DNA of 64,000 bases from Sediminibacterium sp. C3 (GCF_000508085.1 NZ_KI669560.1:2909476-2973475); one strand, 5' to 3'. Shown: positions 41,811 through 52,427, counted from the first letter of the stretch. Made by a program: numbers and translations. Notes: a model not told the origin generated them from the sequence alone.

Positions 41811-42767
41811 ATGCAAATCATCGGCCAACCCAATCAGCTTACCGCTTTATTAGGCATTCAATATCCCATTATACAGGCTGGCATGATCTGGGCCAGCGGA
41901 TGGAAACTGGCCAGTGCAGTAAGCAATGCAGGAGGCCTTGGTATTATTGGCGCAGGCTCTATGTATCCCGATGTATTGAGAGAACATATCCGTCAGTGTA
42001 AGGCGGCGACCCTTAATCCCTTTGCTGTTAATATTCCTTTATTGTATCCGGACCTTAATCAGTTGATACAAATTATCATTGAAGAAAAAGTACCCATTGT
42101 TTTTACCAGTGCGGGAAATCCAAAAACCTATACCGGATTGTTTAAATCGCATGGCATCAAAGTGGTGCATGTAGTAAGCAGTTCCAAATTTGCATTGAAG
42201 GCACAGGAAGCGGGTTGTGATGCGGTAGTAGCGGAAGGTTTTGAAGCGGGCGGTCACAATGGTAGAGAAGAAACCACTACCCTGGTGTTGATTCCTGCTG
42301 TGCGCAAAAAAATCACGATTCCCTTAATTGCTGCCGGTGGCATTGCTACCGGTCAGCAAATGTATGCAGCCATTGCACTGGGTGCAGATGGCGTTCAGGT
42401 GGGTAGTCGTTTTGTTTGTACACCGGAAGCTTCTTCCCATATTCATTTTAAAGAAGCAGTAGTAGCCGCAGGAGAAGGTGATACCCAATTAAGTCTGAAA
42501 AAACTGGTACCGGTTCGTTTACTGAAAAATGAATTTTTTCAGCAGGTAGCAGATGCAGAAAAACGCGGAGCAGATGAAGCAGAACTTTCGCATTTGTTAG
42601 GCAGGGCACGCGCTAAAAAAGGCATGTTCGAGGGAGACCTGAAAGAAGGGGAACTGGAGATTGGTCAGGTAGCGGCTTTAATTCATGAAATAAAACCTGC
42701 AGCAGATATAGTTGCAGAAATGATTGCAGACTATAATGCCTGCGCAGATCGCATGCCAAAGCTTTAA
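41811..42767 (+). CDS. Nitronate monooxygenase-family flavoprotein
   Basis: A 318-residue FMN-binding TIM barrel. The IIQAGMIWASG opening, GFEAGGHNGREE loop (about 145-156), AAGGIATG and GADGVQVGSRF phosphate-binding segments are typical of nitronate monooxygenases (2-nitropropane dioxygenases) and of enoyl reductases of the FabK kind. The former is more likely. It follows the SDR by 4 bp and its stop overlaps the convergent nucleotidyltransferase. Confidence 0.85.
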   Translation: MQIIGQPNQLTALLGIQYPIIQAGMIWASGWKLASAVSNAGGLGIIGAGSMYPDVLREHIRQCKAATLNPFAVNIPLLYPDLNQLIQIIIEEKVPIVFTSAGNPKTYTGLFKSHGIKVVHVVSSSKFALKAQEAGCDAVVAEGFEAGGHNGREETTTLVLIPAVRKKITIPLIAAGGIATGQQMYAAIALGADGVQVGSRFVCTPEASSHIHFKEAVVAAGEGDTQLSLKKLVPVRLLKNEFFQQVADAEKRGADEAELSHLLGRARAKKGMFEGDLKEGELEIGQVAALIHEIKPAADIVAEMIADYNACADRMPKL

Positions 42768-43756
42768 CCAAAATCAATTTCGGTATTGTCACCGATATTC
42801 AGACTGCGGCTCAATCCCTTTACAGAAGCATCGCTTCCAATTAAGGAATTATCCAGCACCACTTCGAACAAACTGGTGTAGGAACCAATAATGCTGTCTC
42901 TGATAATAGAGTGCTTCACCGTTGTATTGGCCCCTATGGCCACATGTGGTCCAATAATAGAATGCGAGATATCGCAACCCGGCGCAATACTTACCGGAGG
43001 TATAATAATGGTGTCTTTAAAGTCGTGTATATACTGAATATTACCCCCAAATTTTTTCAAGAGTGTAGCATTGCTCTCTAACAAACTTTCCTTCTTGCCA
43101 CAATCGAACCAGTTTTTCACTTTAAAAGACTGGAACTTGGCGCCTCTTTGTATCATGCAATCCAGGGCATCGGTCAGGTTGTATTCTCCCTGTGTTTTAA
43201 TATCCTGCATAAACAAGTGATGCAGGCATTCGAATAGGTATTGGGTTTCTTTAATCTTATACAATCCCACCAAGGCCATATTGCTTTTCGGTATGGCGGG
43301 CTTCTCTACTACCTGTTCTATAAATCCGTCTTCTCCAATGGTGGCCACACCAAAATTCCTGGGGTCATCTACTTTCTTTACCCCTAACATACTGTATGGA
43401 CTTTCTACTACTTCCTTAACATCGTATTCGCAAATGGTGTCTCCCAACACCACAAACACTTCATCGTTCCCTACAATCGACTTGGTTAATTCAATGGCAT
43501 GTCCGGTACCCTGACGTTCGTTTTGAAAAACAAAATGGGTAGTCAGGTCAGGATAGGTCTGTTTAACATAGTCCTGAATTTTTTCGCCTAAATAGCCAAC
43601 AATAAAAATAAATTCGTGTATCCCCGCCTCTCTTAACTGATCCACAATAAAGCTCAGAATGGTTTTGCCCGCAATTGGAATCAAAGCCTTGGGTTGGGTA
43701 TATGTATGGGGTCTAAGTTTTGTTCCTGCTCCTGCTACGGGTATAATCGCTTTCAT
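42764..43756 (-). CDS. Sugar-phosphate nucleotidyltransferase with left-handed beta-helix
   Basis: A 330-residue enzyme. The N-terminal part has the nucleotide motif GAGTKLRPHTYTQPKALIPI (9-28), as in glucose-1-phosphate thymidylyltransferases and UTP-glucose-1-phosphate uridylyltransferases. The C-terminal third has hexapeptide repeats (HVAIGANTTVKHSIIRDSII). It makes an activated sugar for envelope polysaccharide; the nucleotide is not certain. I chose the Met at 43756 (MKAIIPVAG), where the family starts. Confidence 0.85.
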   Translation of the reverse strand: MKAIIPVAGAGTKLRPHTYTQPKALIPIAGKTILSFIVDQLREAGIHEFIFIVGYLGEKIQDYVKQTYPDLTTHFVFQNERQGTGHAIELTKSIVGNDEVFVVLGDTICEYDVKEVVESPYSMLGVKKVDDPRNFGVATIGEDGFIEQVVEKPAIPKSNMALVGLYKIKETQYLFECLHHLFMQDIKTQGEYNLTDALDCMIQRGAKFQSFKVKNWFDCGKKESLLESNATLLKKFGGNIQYIHDFKDTIIIPPVSIAPGCDISHSIIGPHVAIGANTTVKHSIIRDSIIGSYTSLFEVVLDNSLIGSDASVKGLSRSLNIGDNTEIDFG

Positions 43757-43792
43757 AAGGTCAAATGGGGCTGTAAAATAGTAAATAACGCG

Positions 43793-43800
43793 TAAATTTG
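43793..43800 (+). promoter_or_regulatory. -7 box of glyA
   Basis: TAAATTTG, 15 bp before the glyA ATG at 43816, matches TAnnTTTG and excludes the longer start at 43798. Confidence 0.6.
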
Positions 43801-43815
43801 ACAAAAATACACTTC

Positions 43816-45096
43816 ATGCAGAGAGATACACTGGTTTTTGACCTGATTAGAAAAGAATTAGAAAGACAAAGACACGGAATTGAATTAATTGCTTCAGAAA
43901 ATTTTACCAGTCTGCAGGTAATGCAGGCCATGGGTAATGTAATGACCAATAAATACGCTGAAGGGTATCCTGGCAGAAGATACTATGCCGGCTGTGAAAT
44001 TGTAGACCAGACCGAACAGCTGGCCATTGACCGTTTAAAAGAAATATTTGGTGTTGAATATGCCAACGTACAACCCCATAGTGGTGCGCAGGCCAATGCA
44101 GCCGTTGCACTGGCCGTATTGCAACCAGGCGATGCTACTTTGGGCTTAGACCTGAGTATGGGCGGACACTTAACCCATGGCAGTGCCGTGAACTATTCTG
44201 GTAAACTATATCGTCCGCATTTTTATGGTGTTACCAGAGAAGAGGGGGTGATTGATTATGAAATGCTGGAAGCAAAAGCCCGCGAAGTAAAACCGAAATT
44301 AATTTATTGTGGTGCTTCTGCCTATAGCAGAGACTGGGATTATGCCAGAATTAGAAAAGTAGCTGATGAAGTAGGTGCATTGGTATTGGCAGATATTGCA
44401 CACCCTGCCGGATTGATTGCTAAAAAATTATTGAACTCTCCTTTTGAACATTGTCACTTTGTAACTTCTACCACCCATAAAACCTTACGCGGCCCCAGAG
44501 GAGGCGTAATTATGATGAACAAGGATTTTGAAAATCCTTGGGGACTGAAAGATGTAAAAGGTAATATCAGAATGATGAGCAATCTGCTCGACATGGCTGT
44601 GTTCCCGGGCATTCAGGGTGGACCTTTGCAGCACGTGATTGCTGCAAAAGCAGTTGCTTTTGGAGAAATTTTATCCGATGAATTCTTGGTTTACCAACAG
44701 CAGGTGCAGAAGAACGCACAAGCCATGGCCAAAGAATTTGTAAACAGAGGCTACCATATCATTAGCGGTGGAACCGATAATCATCTGATGCTGATTGACC
44801 TGAGAAACAAAAATATCAGCGGTAAAAAAGCAGAACAAGCGCTGGTGCAGGCAGATATTACTGCCAATAAAAATATGGTTCCATTTGATGACAAGTCTGC
44901 CTTTGTTACTTCTGGTATCCGCTTTGGTGTTCCCGCCATTACTACCAGAGGAATGAAAGAAGAACATATGCCGTTTGTGGTAGATGCCATTGATAAAGTT
45001 CTGATGAATGCAGATGATACCGCTGTTATTGGTGCGGTTCGCAAAGACGTGAATGCCTTTATGGAACAATTTATATTATACCCTGAAATGGGCTAA
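43816..45096 (+). CDS. glyA: Serine hydroxymethyltransferase
   Basis: A 426-residue PLP enzyme that converts serine and tetrahydrofolate to glycine and 5,10-methylene-[14 protein letters not shown] near the start, PHSGAQAN, and the PLP lysine motif [13 protein letters not shown] are diagnostic. It works with folD, found elsewhere in this window, in one-carbon metabolism. Confidence 0.98.
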   Translation: MQRDTLVFDLIRKELERQRHGIELIASENFTSLQVMQAMGNVMTNKYAEGYPGRRYYAGCEIVDQTEQLAIDRLKEIFGVEYANVQPHSGAQANAAVALAVLQPGDATLGLDLSMGGHLTHGSAVNYSGKLYRPHFYGVTREEGVIDYEMLEAKAREVKPKLIYCGASAYSRDWDYARIRKVADEVGALVLADIAHPAGLIAKKLLNSPFEHCHFVTSTTHKTLRGPRGGVIMMNKDFENPWGLKDVKGNIRMMSNLLDMAVFPGIQGGPLQHVIAAKAVAFGEILSDEFLVYQQQVQKNAQAMAKEFVNRGYHIISGGTDNHLMLIDLRNKNISGKKAEQALVQADITANKNMVPFDDKSAFVTSGIRFGVPAITTRGMKEEHMPFVVDAIDKVLMNADDTAVIGAVRKDVNAFMEQFILYPEMG

Positions 45097-45105
45097 ACCC
45101 TATTT

Positions 45106-45528
45106 ATGTTACAAAGAATTCAAAGTATCTGGTTGTTACTGGCCGCCAGCCTGAGCGGATTGAGCACGCAGTTTTCCTTTTTCAGTGGCAATAGAATCAA
45201 TACCACTACCAACGAAAAAGAATGGGTGGAATTTACTGCATTAGAAAGCAGCTTAACTTCTATCATTGCCATTGCATTGGCTGTTGCTGCATTGGTAACC
45301 ATTTTTATGTACAAGGATCGTAAAAGACAATTAATGGTTACCCTTGCCATATTGGTGGTGTCCGGTATTCAGATTGCCCTATACTTCAGTGCCAGCAATG
45401 GTTTTACTGAATCCAAAACAGATTTAACTTCATTGATCAGTTTTGCCATACCGGTATTTTTTGTATTGGCAGCACTGGGTATTTACAAGGATGAACAGCT
45501 GGTAAAAAACGCTGATCGACTTAGATAG
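45106..45528 (+). CDS. DUF4293 family membrane protein
   Basis: A 140-residue protein with four membrane helices (about 5-22, 45-62, 70-90 and 105-125) and the MLQRIQSIWLLLA opening seen in DUF4293 proteins of Bacteroidota. The function is unknown. It follows glyA by 9 bp and probably shares its transcript. The terminator at 45556-45588 ends the unit. Confidence 0.8.
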   Translation: MLQRIQSIWLLLAASLSGLSTQFSFFSGNRINTTTNEKEWVEFTALESSLTSIIAIALAVAALVTIFMYKDRKRQLMVTLAILVVSGIQIALYFSASNGFTESKTDLTSLISFAIPVFFVLAALGIYKDEQLVKNADRLR

Positions 45529-45555
45529 ATAGTACGGCTAAAATAGATAGATCTA

Positions 45556-45588
45556 AAAGAAAGCGCATTCAATGATTGCGCTTTCTTT
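45556..45588. terminator. Bidirectional terminator between DUF4293 gene and uvrA
   Basis: A perfect 12-bp stem (45556-45567/45577-45588) serves convergent genes. It overlaps the last bases of uvrA (stop at 45587). Confidence 0.8.
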
Positions 45589-48436
45589 ATGCTACAATAA
45601 AGGGTTTGGTAATGCTTTTTTTACTGGATTTAATTCCGACAGGTATGCCTGCATAAACCAGCTCACCTCCTTTGTCTCCCGCTTCGGGCCCCAATTCAAT
45701 TAACCAATCTGCAGACTTCAGCACATCGGTATTGTGTTCAATTACAATCAGCGAATGGCCCTGTTCTATCAATGCATTGAAAGAATTCAGCAGTTTCTGT
45801 ATATCATGAAAATGCAATCCGGTGGTAGGTTCATCAAAAATGAAAAGCACATGCCCAATGCCTTTCCCTTTACCTAAAAAACTGGCCAGTTTTACCCGCT
45901 GTGCTTCACCACCACTAAGCGTATTGCTGCTCTGTCCCAGTTTAATATAGCCCAGTCCCACATCTTGCAAGGTCTTGATGGCTTTCTGAATTTGCTTTTC
46001 TTCTTTAAAGAATTCATAGGCATCGTCCACACTCATTTCAAGCACATCGTGAATAGAAGCCTGCTGGTATTTTACTTCCAGCACTTCTTCCTTGAAACGT
46101 TTGCCACCACAGGATTCACAAGTTAAATGCACATCGGCCAGAAATTGCATTTCCACAATCGTTTCTCCTTCGCCCTTACAGGTATCGCATCTTCCTCCAT
46201 CTACATTGAAGGAGAAATGCTTGGGCTGAAAGCCACGCATTTTTGCCAGTCCCTGTTTGGCATACAAATCTCTGATGGCATCGTAGGCTTTGATATAGGT
46301 AATAGGATTGCTTCTGGAGGACTTACCAATCGGCTGCTGGTCAATCATTTCAATATGGGAAATGCTGTCAATATCTCCGGTGATGGCTTTGTGCAAACCC
46401 ACTTTCTCTGCGGCTTCTCCTTTTATTTTCTGAATGCCCGGATATAAAATCTGTTTTACCAAAGTGGTTTTTCCACTTCCGCTTACACCGGCTACCACAC
46501 AAAAACAATGCAGAGGAAATTCAACGGTGATGTCTTTTAAATTATGCTGTCTGGCTCCTTCTACTTTTATACTGCTGTTCCATTTGCGCAGTGTTTTAGG
46601 AACCTGAATCTGTAGCTGACCACTTAGATATTTTCCTGTTAAACTTTGTTTGTCTTTAATGATGGTGGCATAATCGCCGCTGGCTACTACTTCTCCCCCT
46701 AAATGAGAAGCCAGGGGGCCCATATCAATAATATGATCGGCTTCACGCATCATCAGTTCATCGTGTTCCACTACCACAACCGTATTGCCTAAATCGCGCA
46801 GTGATTTTAAAACACCAATGAGTCGTTCGGTATCCCGTGAATGTAAACCAATGGAAGGTTCATCTAAAATATACAATGAGTTGGTCAGGTTACTTCCCAA
46901 GTTTCGGGTAAGCTGAATGCGCTGACTTTCGCCCCCACTCAGGGTATTGGCCAGCCTGTCCAGGGTTAAATAGCCCAAACCCACATCCAGTAAGGTTTGC
47001 AGACGCTGATGCACTTCCAGTAATATTCTTTTCCCAATAGCGTATTCATGATCGATCCATTGAATGGCATCTATCCATTGCTTCAGATCAGCTACCGGCA
47101 TATTGCATAACTCGGCAATATGCTTGCCTCTGATTTTTACATACAAAGCATCTTCTCTTAGCCTGTATCCATTACAGGAAGTACAGGTGGTTCTTCCCCT
47201 GTATCGGCTCAGTAAAACCCTGTACTGTACTTTATACAAATTCTGTTCTACTTCCTTGAAAAAATCATGAATACCCAACGCCGAACCTGCACCACTCCAC
47301 AACTGTTCCAATTGTATTGGCGTTAAATCCATGATGGGTTTGTGAATAGGAAATCCTGTCTTTGATGCTCCTGTAATGAACTGCTCTTTCCACCATCCCA
47401 TTTTTTCTCCCTTCCAGGGCGCCACTGCATTTTCATACACTGATAACCGTTTGTCGGGTAACACCAGGTCTGCATCAATGCCCAGCACTTGTCCAAATCC
47501 TTCACAAACCGGGCAAGCACCATAAGGATTATTAAAGGAAAACAAATTAGGGCTGGGTTCTTCAAATACCCGCCCGTCTGCTTCGAACTGATTGCTGAAT
47601 TGTAATTTTTTTTCTCCATTAATTTCAATGAGCATTTTTCCATGCCCTTCAAAAAAGGCTGTTCCAATGGAATCTGCCAAACGATGCAAGTCTTCCTCTT
47701 CCAATGATTTTACAACAAACCGATCAATCAGCACATAATAGCTGGCTGAATGAGCTTTCCAGTCTTTGGCAAGTTCCGCATCAGACATTTCCAGCAACTC
47801 TTCAATTCGCACTGGTTTTCCGGGCTTGCCTTTTTGCATCAAAAACATTCTGGAAAATCCTTTTTGCATGAGGATATTTAGTTCCTCCCTTATTTCCCGG
47901 TTAACATGTTGTTGAAAGGCAACCAGAAAAACAATCTTATCCCCTTCGGTCAAAGCCTGCACCGCCTGCAATACATCAGAAACTTCGTCTTTTCTTACTT
48001 CCTTTCCGCTTACCGGCGAGATGGTTTTACCCACCCTGGCATATAATAAACGCAGGTAATCATAAATCTCCGTCATACTACCCACAGTACTTCGGGGTGT
48101 TCTTGTAATTACTTTTTGCTCAATGGCAATGGCAGGACACAATCCCTTTATATAATCCACATCTGGCTTTACCATCCGTGACATGAATTGTCTGGCATAG
48201 GCACTTAAACTTTCTGCATACCTTCTTTGTCCCTCGGCAAAGAGGGTATCAATGGTTAAAGAAGATTTACCACTACCCGACACTCCGGTTACTACAATGA
48301 GTTTATTGCGGGGAAAAGAAACGGTAACATTCTTCAGGTTATGGGTTCTGGCTCCACATACCAATATGTCAGAAGATTCCGTATCCGGCATTACATCGGT
48401 TTTGCTAGCTGCTGCTGTGTTTTTGCTCTTTGCCAT
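45587..48436 (-). CDS. uvrA: Excinuclease ABC subunit A
   Basis: A 949-residue UvrA. It finds DNA damage in nucleotide excision repair as a dimer with UvrB. Two ABC domains with Walker A GVSGSGKS and signatures LSGGESQR and LSGGEAQR, plus zinc modules (CPVCEGFG, CTSCNGYRL, CDTCKGEG, CESCGGKR), are visible. The start at 48436 (MAKSKNT) is chosen over 48445, which adds only three residues. Confidence 0.97.
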   Translation of the reverse strand: MAKSKNTAAASKTDVMPDTESSDILVCGARTHNLKNVTVSFPRNKLIVVTGVSGSGKSSLTIDTLFAEGQRRYAESLSAYARQFMSRMVKPDVDYIKGLCPAIAIEQKVITRTPRSTVGSMTEIYDYLRLLYARVGKTISPVSGKEVRKDEVSDVLQAVQALTEGDKIVFLVAFQQHVNREIREELNILMQKGFSRMFLMQKGKPGKPVRIEELLEMSDAELAKDWKAHSASYYVLIDRFVVKSLEEEDLHRLADSIGTAFFEGHGKMLIEINGEKKLQFSNQFEADGRVFEEPSPNLFSFNNPYGACPVCEGFGQVLGIDADLVLPDKRLSVYENAVAPWKGEKMGWWKEQFITGASKTGFPIHKPIMDLTPIQLEQLWSGAGSALGIHDFFKEVEQNLYKVQYRVLLSRYRGRTTCTSCNGYRLREDALYVKIRGKHIAELCNMPVADLKQWIDAIQWIDHEYAIGKRILLEVHQRLQTLLDVGLGYLTLDRLANTLSGGESQRIQLTRNLGSNLTNSLYILDEPSIGLHSRDTERLIGVLKSLRDLGNTVVVVEHDELMMREADHIIDMGPLASHLGGEVVASGDYATIIKDKQSLTGKYLSGQLQIQVPKTLRKWNSSIKVEGARQHNLKDITVEFPLHCFCVVAGVSGSGKTTLVKQILYPGIQKIKGEAAEKVGLHKAITGDIDSISHIEMIDQQPIGKSSRSNPITYIKAYDAIRDLYAKQGLAKMRGFQPKHFSFNVDGGRCDTCKGEGETIVEMQFLADVHLTCESCGGKRFKEEVLEVKYQQASIHDVLEMSVDDAYEFFKEEKQIQKAIKTLQDVGLGYIKLGQSSNTLSGGEAQRVKLASFLGKGKGIGHVLFIFDEPTTGLHFHDIQKLLNSFNALIEQGHSLIVIEHNTDVLKSADWLIELGPEAGDKGGELVYAGIPVGIKSSKKSITKPFIVA

Positions 48437-48650
48437 AAGGTTCACAAATTAAACAGTTTATTACAGCTTTGGTTGAAGAAAACCGAAATAACGGCCAAAA
48501 AATCAATCACTTAGGATGTGAATAACCTAAAGCCGCTTCAACTTGATTTCCACAAAAGGTTTCTGTAAGCAAAACATTTCTATTTTGTTCAGGATTTAAA
48601 AAATCGTTGTCCAATATCCTGATTTTAATCCTGACTCAAAAACCTAAACT

Positions 48651-49232
48651 ATGAGAACATTAGACCATGCGTCTGATACAGAACTGATAAGGGCATTTCA
48701 AGATGGGGATACCGATGCTTTTGAAACCCTGATCTACCGATACAAAGACAAAATATTTTCTTCTATTTTGTTTTTTGTAAAAGATACTTACCTGGCAGAA
48801 GATTTGTTCCAGGATGTCTTCATCAAAATTATTGATACCCTGAAGAACAAGCGTTATACAGAAGAAGGCAAGTTCTTACCCTGGGCTTTGAGAATTTCTC
48901 ATAACCTTTGCGTAGACTACTTCAGAAAAGTAAAACGTACCCCTTCCATTAAAACCAGCGACAACAAAGACATTTTTGATGTGCTGCAGATTTCGGAAGA
49001 AGGTCCGGATGGCAAGATCATGCAAGGTCAAAGTCATGACAGGGTTAGAAAAATGTTAGACCTGTTACCGGAAGAACAAAGAGAAATCATTGTACTCAGA
49101 CATTATGCCAACCTGAGCTTCAAGGAAATTGCTGAAATAACCAATTGCAGCATTAATACGGCTTTGGGCAGAATGCGCTATGGATTAATCAACCTTAGAA
49201 AAATGATGGTGGAAAAACAAATCGCTTTATAG
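48651..49232 (+). CDS. ECF-type RNA polymerase sigma factor
   Basis: A 193-residue sigma factor with region 2 (YRYKDKIFSSILFFV...LAEDLFQDVF, about 28-65) and region 4 (LPEEQREIIVLRHYANLSFKEIAEI, about 137-161). No anti-sigma gene or FecR-like partner is adjacent, and region 1 is lacking as usual in ECF factors. Its regulon is unknown. The 214 bp between uvrA and this gene hold only a weak CTTAGG/CCTAAAG hairpin. Confidence 0.9.
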   Translation: MRTLDHASDTELIRAFQDGDTDAFETLIYRYKDKIFSSILFFVKDTYLAEDLFQDVFIKIIDTLKNKRYTEEGKFLPWALRISHNLCVDYFRKVKRTPSIKTSDNKDIFDVLQISEEGPDGKIMQGQSHDRVRKMLDLLPEEQREIIVLRHYANLSFKEIAEITNCSINTALGRMRYGLINLRKMMVEKQIAL

Positions 49233-49250
49233 TTTTGCATAGGATAAATA

Positions 49251-49279
49251 AAAAGCCCCGATAATTTCGGGGCTTTTTT
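49251..49279. terminator. Bidirectional terminator between sigma factor and dsbD-like gene
   Basis: A perfect 12-bp stem (49251-49262/49268-49279) with A and T tracts on both sides. It serves two convergent genes. Confidence 0.85.
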
Positions 49280-49327
49280 ATTCGCTGAATCTAATCCTGA
49301 TAAAAATTAATACCGCTCTTAGAAATG

Positions 49328-51289
49328 CTATTTTTTCTTCGCGTCAAACGCGGCTTTGGCTGCATCCAGGTGCGCTATGAATTTTTTAATGTCCGGATCG
49401 TAACCATATTTAATGCTACTCAATGGTTTGCCATCCAAATCTAAAAACATATAGAGGGGTTGTGCATTAAAACCAAACTGTGTGATTTCATAATCCAGGT
49501 TTTTGTCTCCCTCTGTCAATACCTTGTCTCCGTCTTTTTTGGTGTATTGTTCTCCTGCTGGTAAAGGAGTAGATTCATCTACATATAAACTTACCAGTAC
49601 AAAATTCTCCTTCATTCTTTTCAGTACTTCCGGATCCTTCCATACTTCCTTCTCCATTTTACGGCAGTTGGCACAGCTATGACCTGTAAAATCAAGCATC
49701 ACAGGCTTGTTCAATGCCTTTGCTGCTGCCATTCCCTCTTCTAAAGTAAAATATGCCACTAAACCATAAGGAACATGCAGCTTATCTGCCAATCGCTTGG
49801 GTGGAGCGGCAAGTGATACTGAATTATTGCTGTTCGCAGGTGCATTTCCTATCTGGTATTTCAAAGCATCCAGGTTAAATTCCTGTGTTCCGTCCGGAGG
49901 AATGAATCCACTCAAATGCCTTAATGGGGCTCCCCATAAGCCCGGCAGGATATATAAGGCAAAGGAAAAGGAAGCCATTGCAAAAAATAATCTGGGAACA
50001 GAAATATAAGGCAGATCGCTGTCGTGAGAGAACTTCAGTTTGCCCAATAAGTAAATGCCTAGCAATACGAATATTACAATCCATAAAACCAGAAACACAT
50101 CTCTGTCGAGTAAGCGCCAGTGATAAATTAAATCTACGTTCGACAAGAACTTTAATGCCAACGCCAGCTCAATAAAACCAAAACTAACTTTCACTGAGTT
50201 CAGCCATCCTCCGCTCTTTGGCAATGACTGCAACATCGATGGAAAGAATGCGAATAGTGAAAAAGGCAATGCCAATCCCACCCCAAAACCTAACATACCT
50301 ACAATGGGTGCGGTACTTACACCACCTGTACTGGTTTGACCCAATAAAGTTCCTACAATGGGGCCTGTGCAGGAGAAGGAAACAATTACCAGTGTAAGCG
50401 CCATGAAAAAGATACCGCCCAATCCACCCTTGCCTGCTTTCTGATCTGCCTTATTGGCCCAGCTATTGGGCAATTGCAATTCAAATGCACCAAAAAAGGA
50501 AATGGCAAATACTAAAAAGATGGCAAAGAATAATAAATTAGAAATAGCGCTGGTAGATATCTGATACAGAATATCGTCTCCGAATAATAAAACCAGTAAA
50601 ATGGTAGGGATGGTATAAATGCCAATGATGGAAATGGAATACCATAATGCATTGCGAATACCTTCTACCCTTGTTTTGCTTCTCTTTAAAAAGAAACTCA
50701 CGGTTACCGGAATCAGCGGAAACACACAGGGGGTAATCACAGCCAGCAAACCCGTTAAAAACGTAAGCAGAAATATCTGCCATAAACTCTGGTTAGCGAT
50801 ATCCTCATCTGCGTTGATTGAATTGGAGGCTGCGGGCTGAATATCCACTACAAAATTTTCTACTCCACTGGGAAACTGATCGCCTGTTTTGGCCAGCCAG
50901 TTGAATTGACCACTAACAGATTGGGTTTCCGTAGCTTTTACACGCAAGCCAAAAACAAATGCAACACTGTCTTCAAATACTTTCAATGCGGGTTGTCCGG
51001 CTTCAGGAGCAGGCAGGGAAAGCGCTTTGCCTTTTTCTTCTACTTCATTCGTGAGCAATCCTTGCAAAGAATCCGTTAATTGCAGCGTAGAGAGAAACTC
51101 GTCTGCCGCTGTTTGTTTTTTTACGCCAAAGAGCTGATGTTTTTTGGAGATATTGGCTTTTACAACCAATTGCACCAGACTATCGTTCACACGCTTTGTT
51201 GAAAAAACAAATTGCACAGGTGAGTTTTCCTGTGCAATTCCCTGTTGTGCCAGTAAACCAAGTACCAGCAGCCAAATGAATTTCTTCAT
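49328..51289 (-). CDS. dsbD: Thiol:disulfide interchange protein DsbD
   Basis: A 653-residue protein with a signal peptide, an N-terminal DsbD-alpha-like domain (about 20-155), a CcdA-type membrane domain of eight helices with Cys in TPCVFPLIP and SFSCTGPIVG, and a C-terminal thioredoxin domain with CANC (TGHSCANCRKM). It carries electrons from cytoplasmic thioredoxin to the periplasm. The gene is one base from the upstream DsbD-N protein gene. Start 51289 (MKKFIWLL) is chosen because it opens the signal peptide. Confidence 0.92.
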   Translation of the reverse strand: MKKFIWLLVLGLLAQQGIAQENSPVQFVFSTKRVNDSLVQLVVKANISKKHQLFGVKKQTAADEFLSTLQLTDSLQGLLTNEVEEKGKALSLPAPEAGQPALKVFEDSVAFVFGLRVKATETQSVSGQFNWLAKTGDQFPSGVENFVVDIQPAASNSINADEDIANQSLWQIFLLTFLTGLLAVITPCVFPLIPVTVSFFLKRSKTRVEGIRNALWYSISIIGIYTIPTILLVLLFGDDILYQISTSAISNLLFFAIFLVFAISFFGAFELQLPNSWANKADQKAGKGGLGGIFFMALTLVIVSFSCTGPIVGTLLGQTSTGGVSTAPIVGMLGFGVGLALPFSLFAFFPSMLQSLPKSGGWLNSVKVSFGFIELALALKFLSNVDLIYHWRLLDRDVFLVLWIVIFVLLGIYLLGKLKFSHDSDLPYISVPRLFFAMASFSFALYILPGLWGAPLRHLSGFIPPDGTQEFNLDALKYQIGNAPANSNNSVSLAAPPKRLADKLHVPYGLVAYFTLEEGMAAAKALNKPVMLDFTGHSCANCRKMEKEVWKDPEVLKRMKENFVLVSLYVDESTPLPAGEQYTKKDGDKVLTEGDKNLDYEITQFGFNAQPLYMFLDLDGKPLSSIKYGYDPDIKKFIAHLDAAKAAFDAKKK

Positions 51290-51290
51290 A

Positions 51291-51743
51291 TTATAATAGC
51301 TTAATGTCAAATTGTTTTTTGGTTGGCGGCAAGCACTGCTCGTCGTCGCAAACCATATAGTTTACATAACCTGCCACATTGGTCTTAATGCCGGGCTTCA
51401 CTTTTACTACCTGTGTATACACTACTTTACCACTGTAAAACAAAACTTCCATGTCGAAAATCTTATCATTGATTTTCTCCAGCTTACCTTGTTCCATTGG
51501 CTTTCCCTGTGGTTTTACCAATGGGTTAGGATTAAATACAATCTTGGTAGGAACAGGCCCCCCGGAGGGCATATTCTGAGAATACATATGCCAGGGCTTC
51601 GGAATATTGGCAGTAATCACCACTTCGTAGCTGTCTGCTGTTTTTTTCTTTGCTTCAAATGTCCAGGACACAGGATCTTTAATCTGTGCATTGATTGAAC
51701 CCAGGCACATTAACACAACTAAAACGCTAAGTAATTTTTTCAT
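51291..51743 (-). CDS. Stand-alone DsbD N-terminal-domain protein
   Basis: A 150-residue exported protein (signal ending SINAQ) of the DsbD-alpha immunoglobulin-like fold. A Cys pair is seen in VCDDEQCLPPTKK near the C-terminus (MVCDDEQC), typical of the domain. It may accept electrons from DsbD and pass them to periplasmic partners. It sits 6 bp after purQ and 1 bp before dsbD, in one operon. Confidence 0.82.
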   Translation of the reverse strand: MKKLLSVLVVLMCLGSINAQIKDPVSWTFEAKKKTADSYEVVITANIPKPWHMYSQNMPSGGPVPTKIVFNPNPLVKPQGKPMEQGKLEKINDKIFDMEVLFYSGKVVYTQVVKVKPGIKTNVAGYVNYMVCDDEQCLPPTKKQFDIKLL

Positions 51744-51749
51744 TTTCTC

Positions 51750-52409
51750 TTATTGAATAGACAATAATTCAAACACTTTCAATCCATCCAGGTTATGCAA
51801 ACTGGGTGAAGTGGCACGTTCCGGATGCGGCATCATACCAAATACATTATTGGCCGCATTTCTGATTCCCGCAATATTTCTGGCCGCTCCGTTTGGATTG
51901 GCGTCTGCCGTAATATTACCCGCTGCATCAGAATAACGGAATAGTACCTGGTTGTTTTTTTCCAATTCATCTAAGGTAGCTTCATCTGCATGAAATCTTC
52001 CTTCTCCATGTGCAATCGGAATCTGCAAAGCACCTGTTGCAGGATTGGTTATATAAACGTTCTTACAGATAAATTGTTGATTGGCATTCTGCAAGAGCAC
52101 TCCGGGTAATAGACCACTCTCACAAAGAATCTGAAATCCATTACAAACACCCAATACTTTTCCTCCGCGATTGGCAAAGTCAATCACCGATTGCATCATT
52201 GGACTAAAACGGGCAATGGCACCACAACGCAGGTAATCTCCATAAGAAAATCCACCTGGCAAAACAATACAATCTTCTGTAGAGAAAGCAGACAGGTCCT
52301 TGTCTTTGTGCCATAACATAATGACTTCCTTATTCAGGTCGTTCTGTAATGCATCCTGCATATCTCTATCGCAATTAGATCCCGGGAAAACCACCACCCC
52401 TAGTTTCAT
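51750..52409 (-). CDS. purQ: Phosphoribosylformylglycinamidine synthase subunit PurQ
   Basis: A 219-residue class I glutamine amidotransferase that feeds ammonia to PurL in purine synthesis. [13 protein letters not shown], the nucleophile in GVCNGFQIL, and the His-Glu pair in HPERA are present. Start 52409 (MKLGVVVFP) is chosen because a -7 box at 52428-52435 lies within the longer form. It leads into the DsbD genes, an unusual pairing. Confidence 0.95.
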   Translation of the reverse strand: MKLGVVVFPGSNCDRDMQDALQNDLNKEVIMLWHKDKDLSAFSTEDCIVLPGGFSYGDYLRCGAIARFSPMMQSVIDFANRGGKVLGVCNGFQILCESGLLPGVLLQNANQQFICKNVYITNPATGALQIPIAHGEGRFHADEATLDELEKNNQVLFRYSDAAGNITADANPNGAARNIAGIRNAANNVFGMMPHPERATSPSLHNLDGLKVFELLSIQ

Positions 52410-52427
52410 GTAATTAAGATTTAGGCA

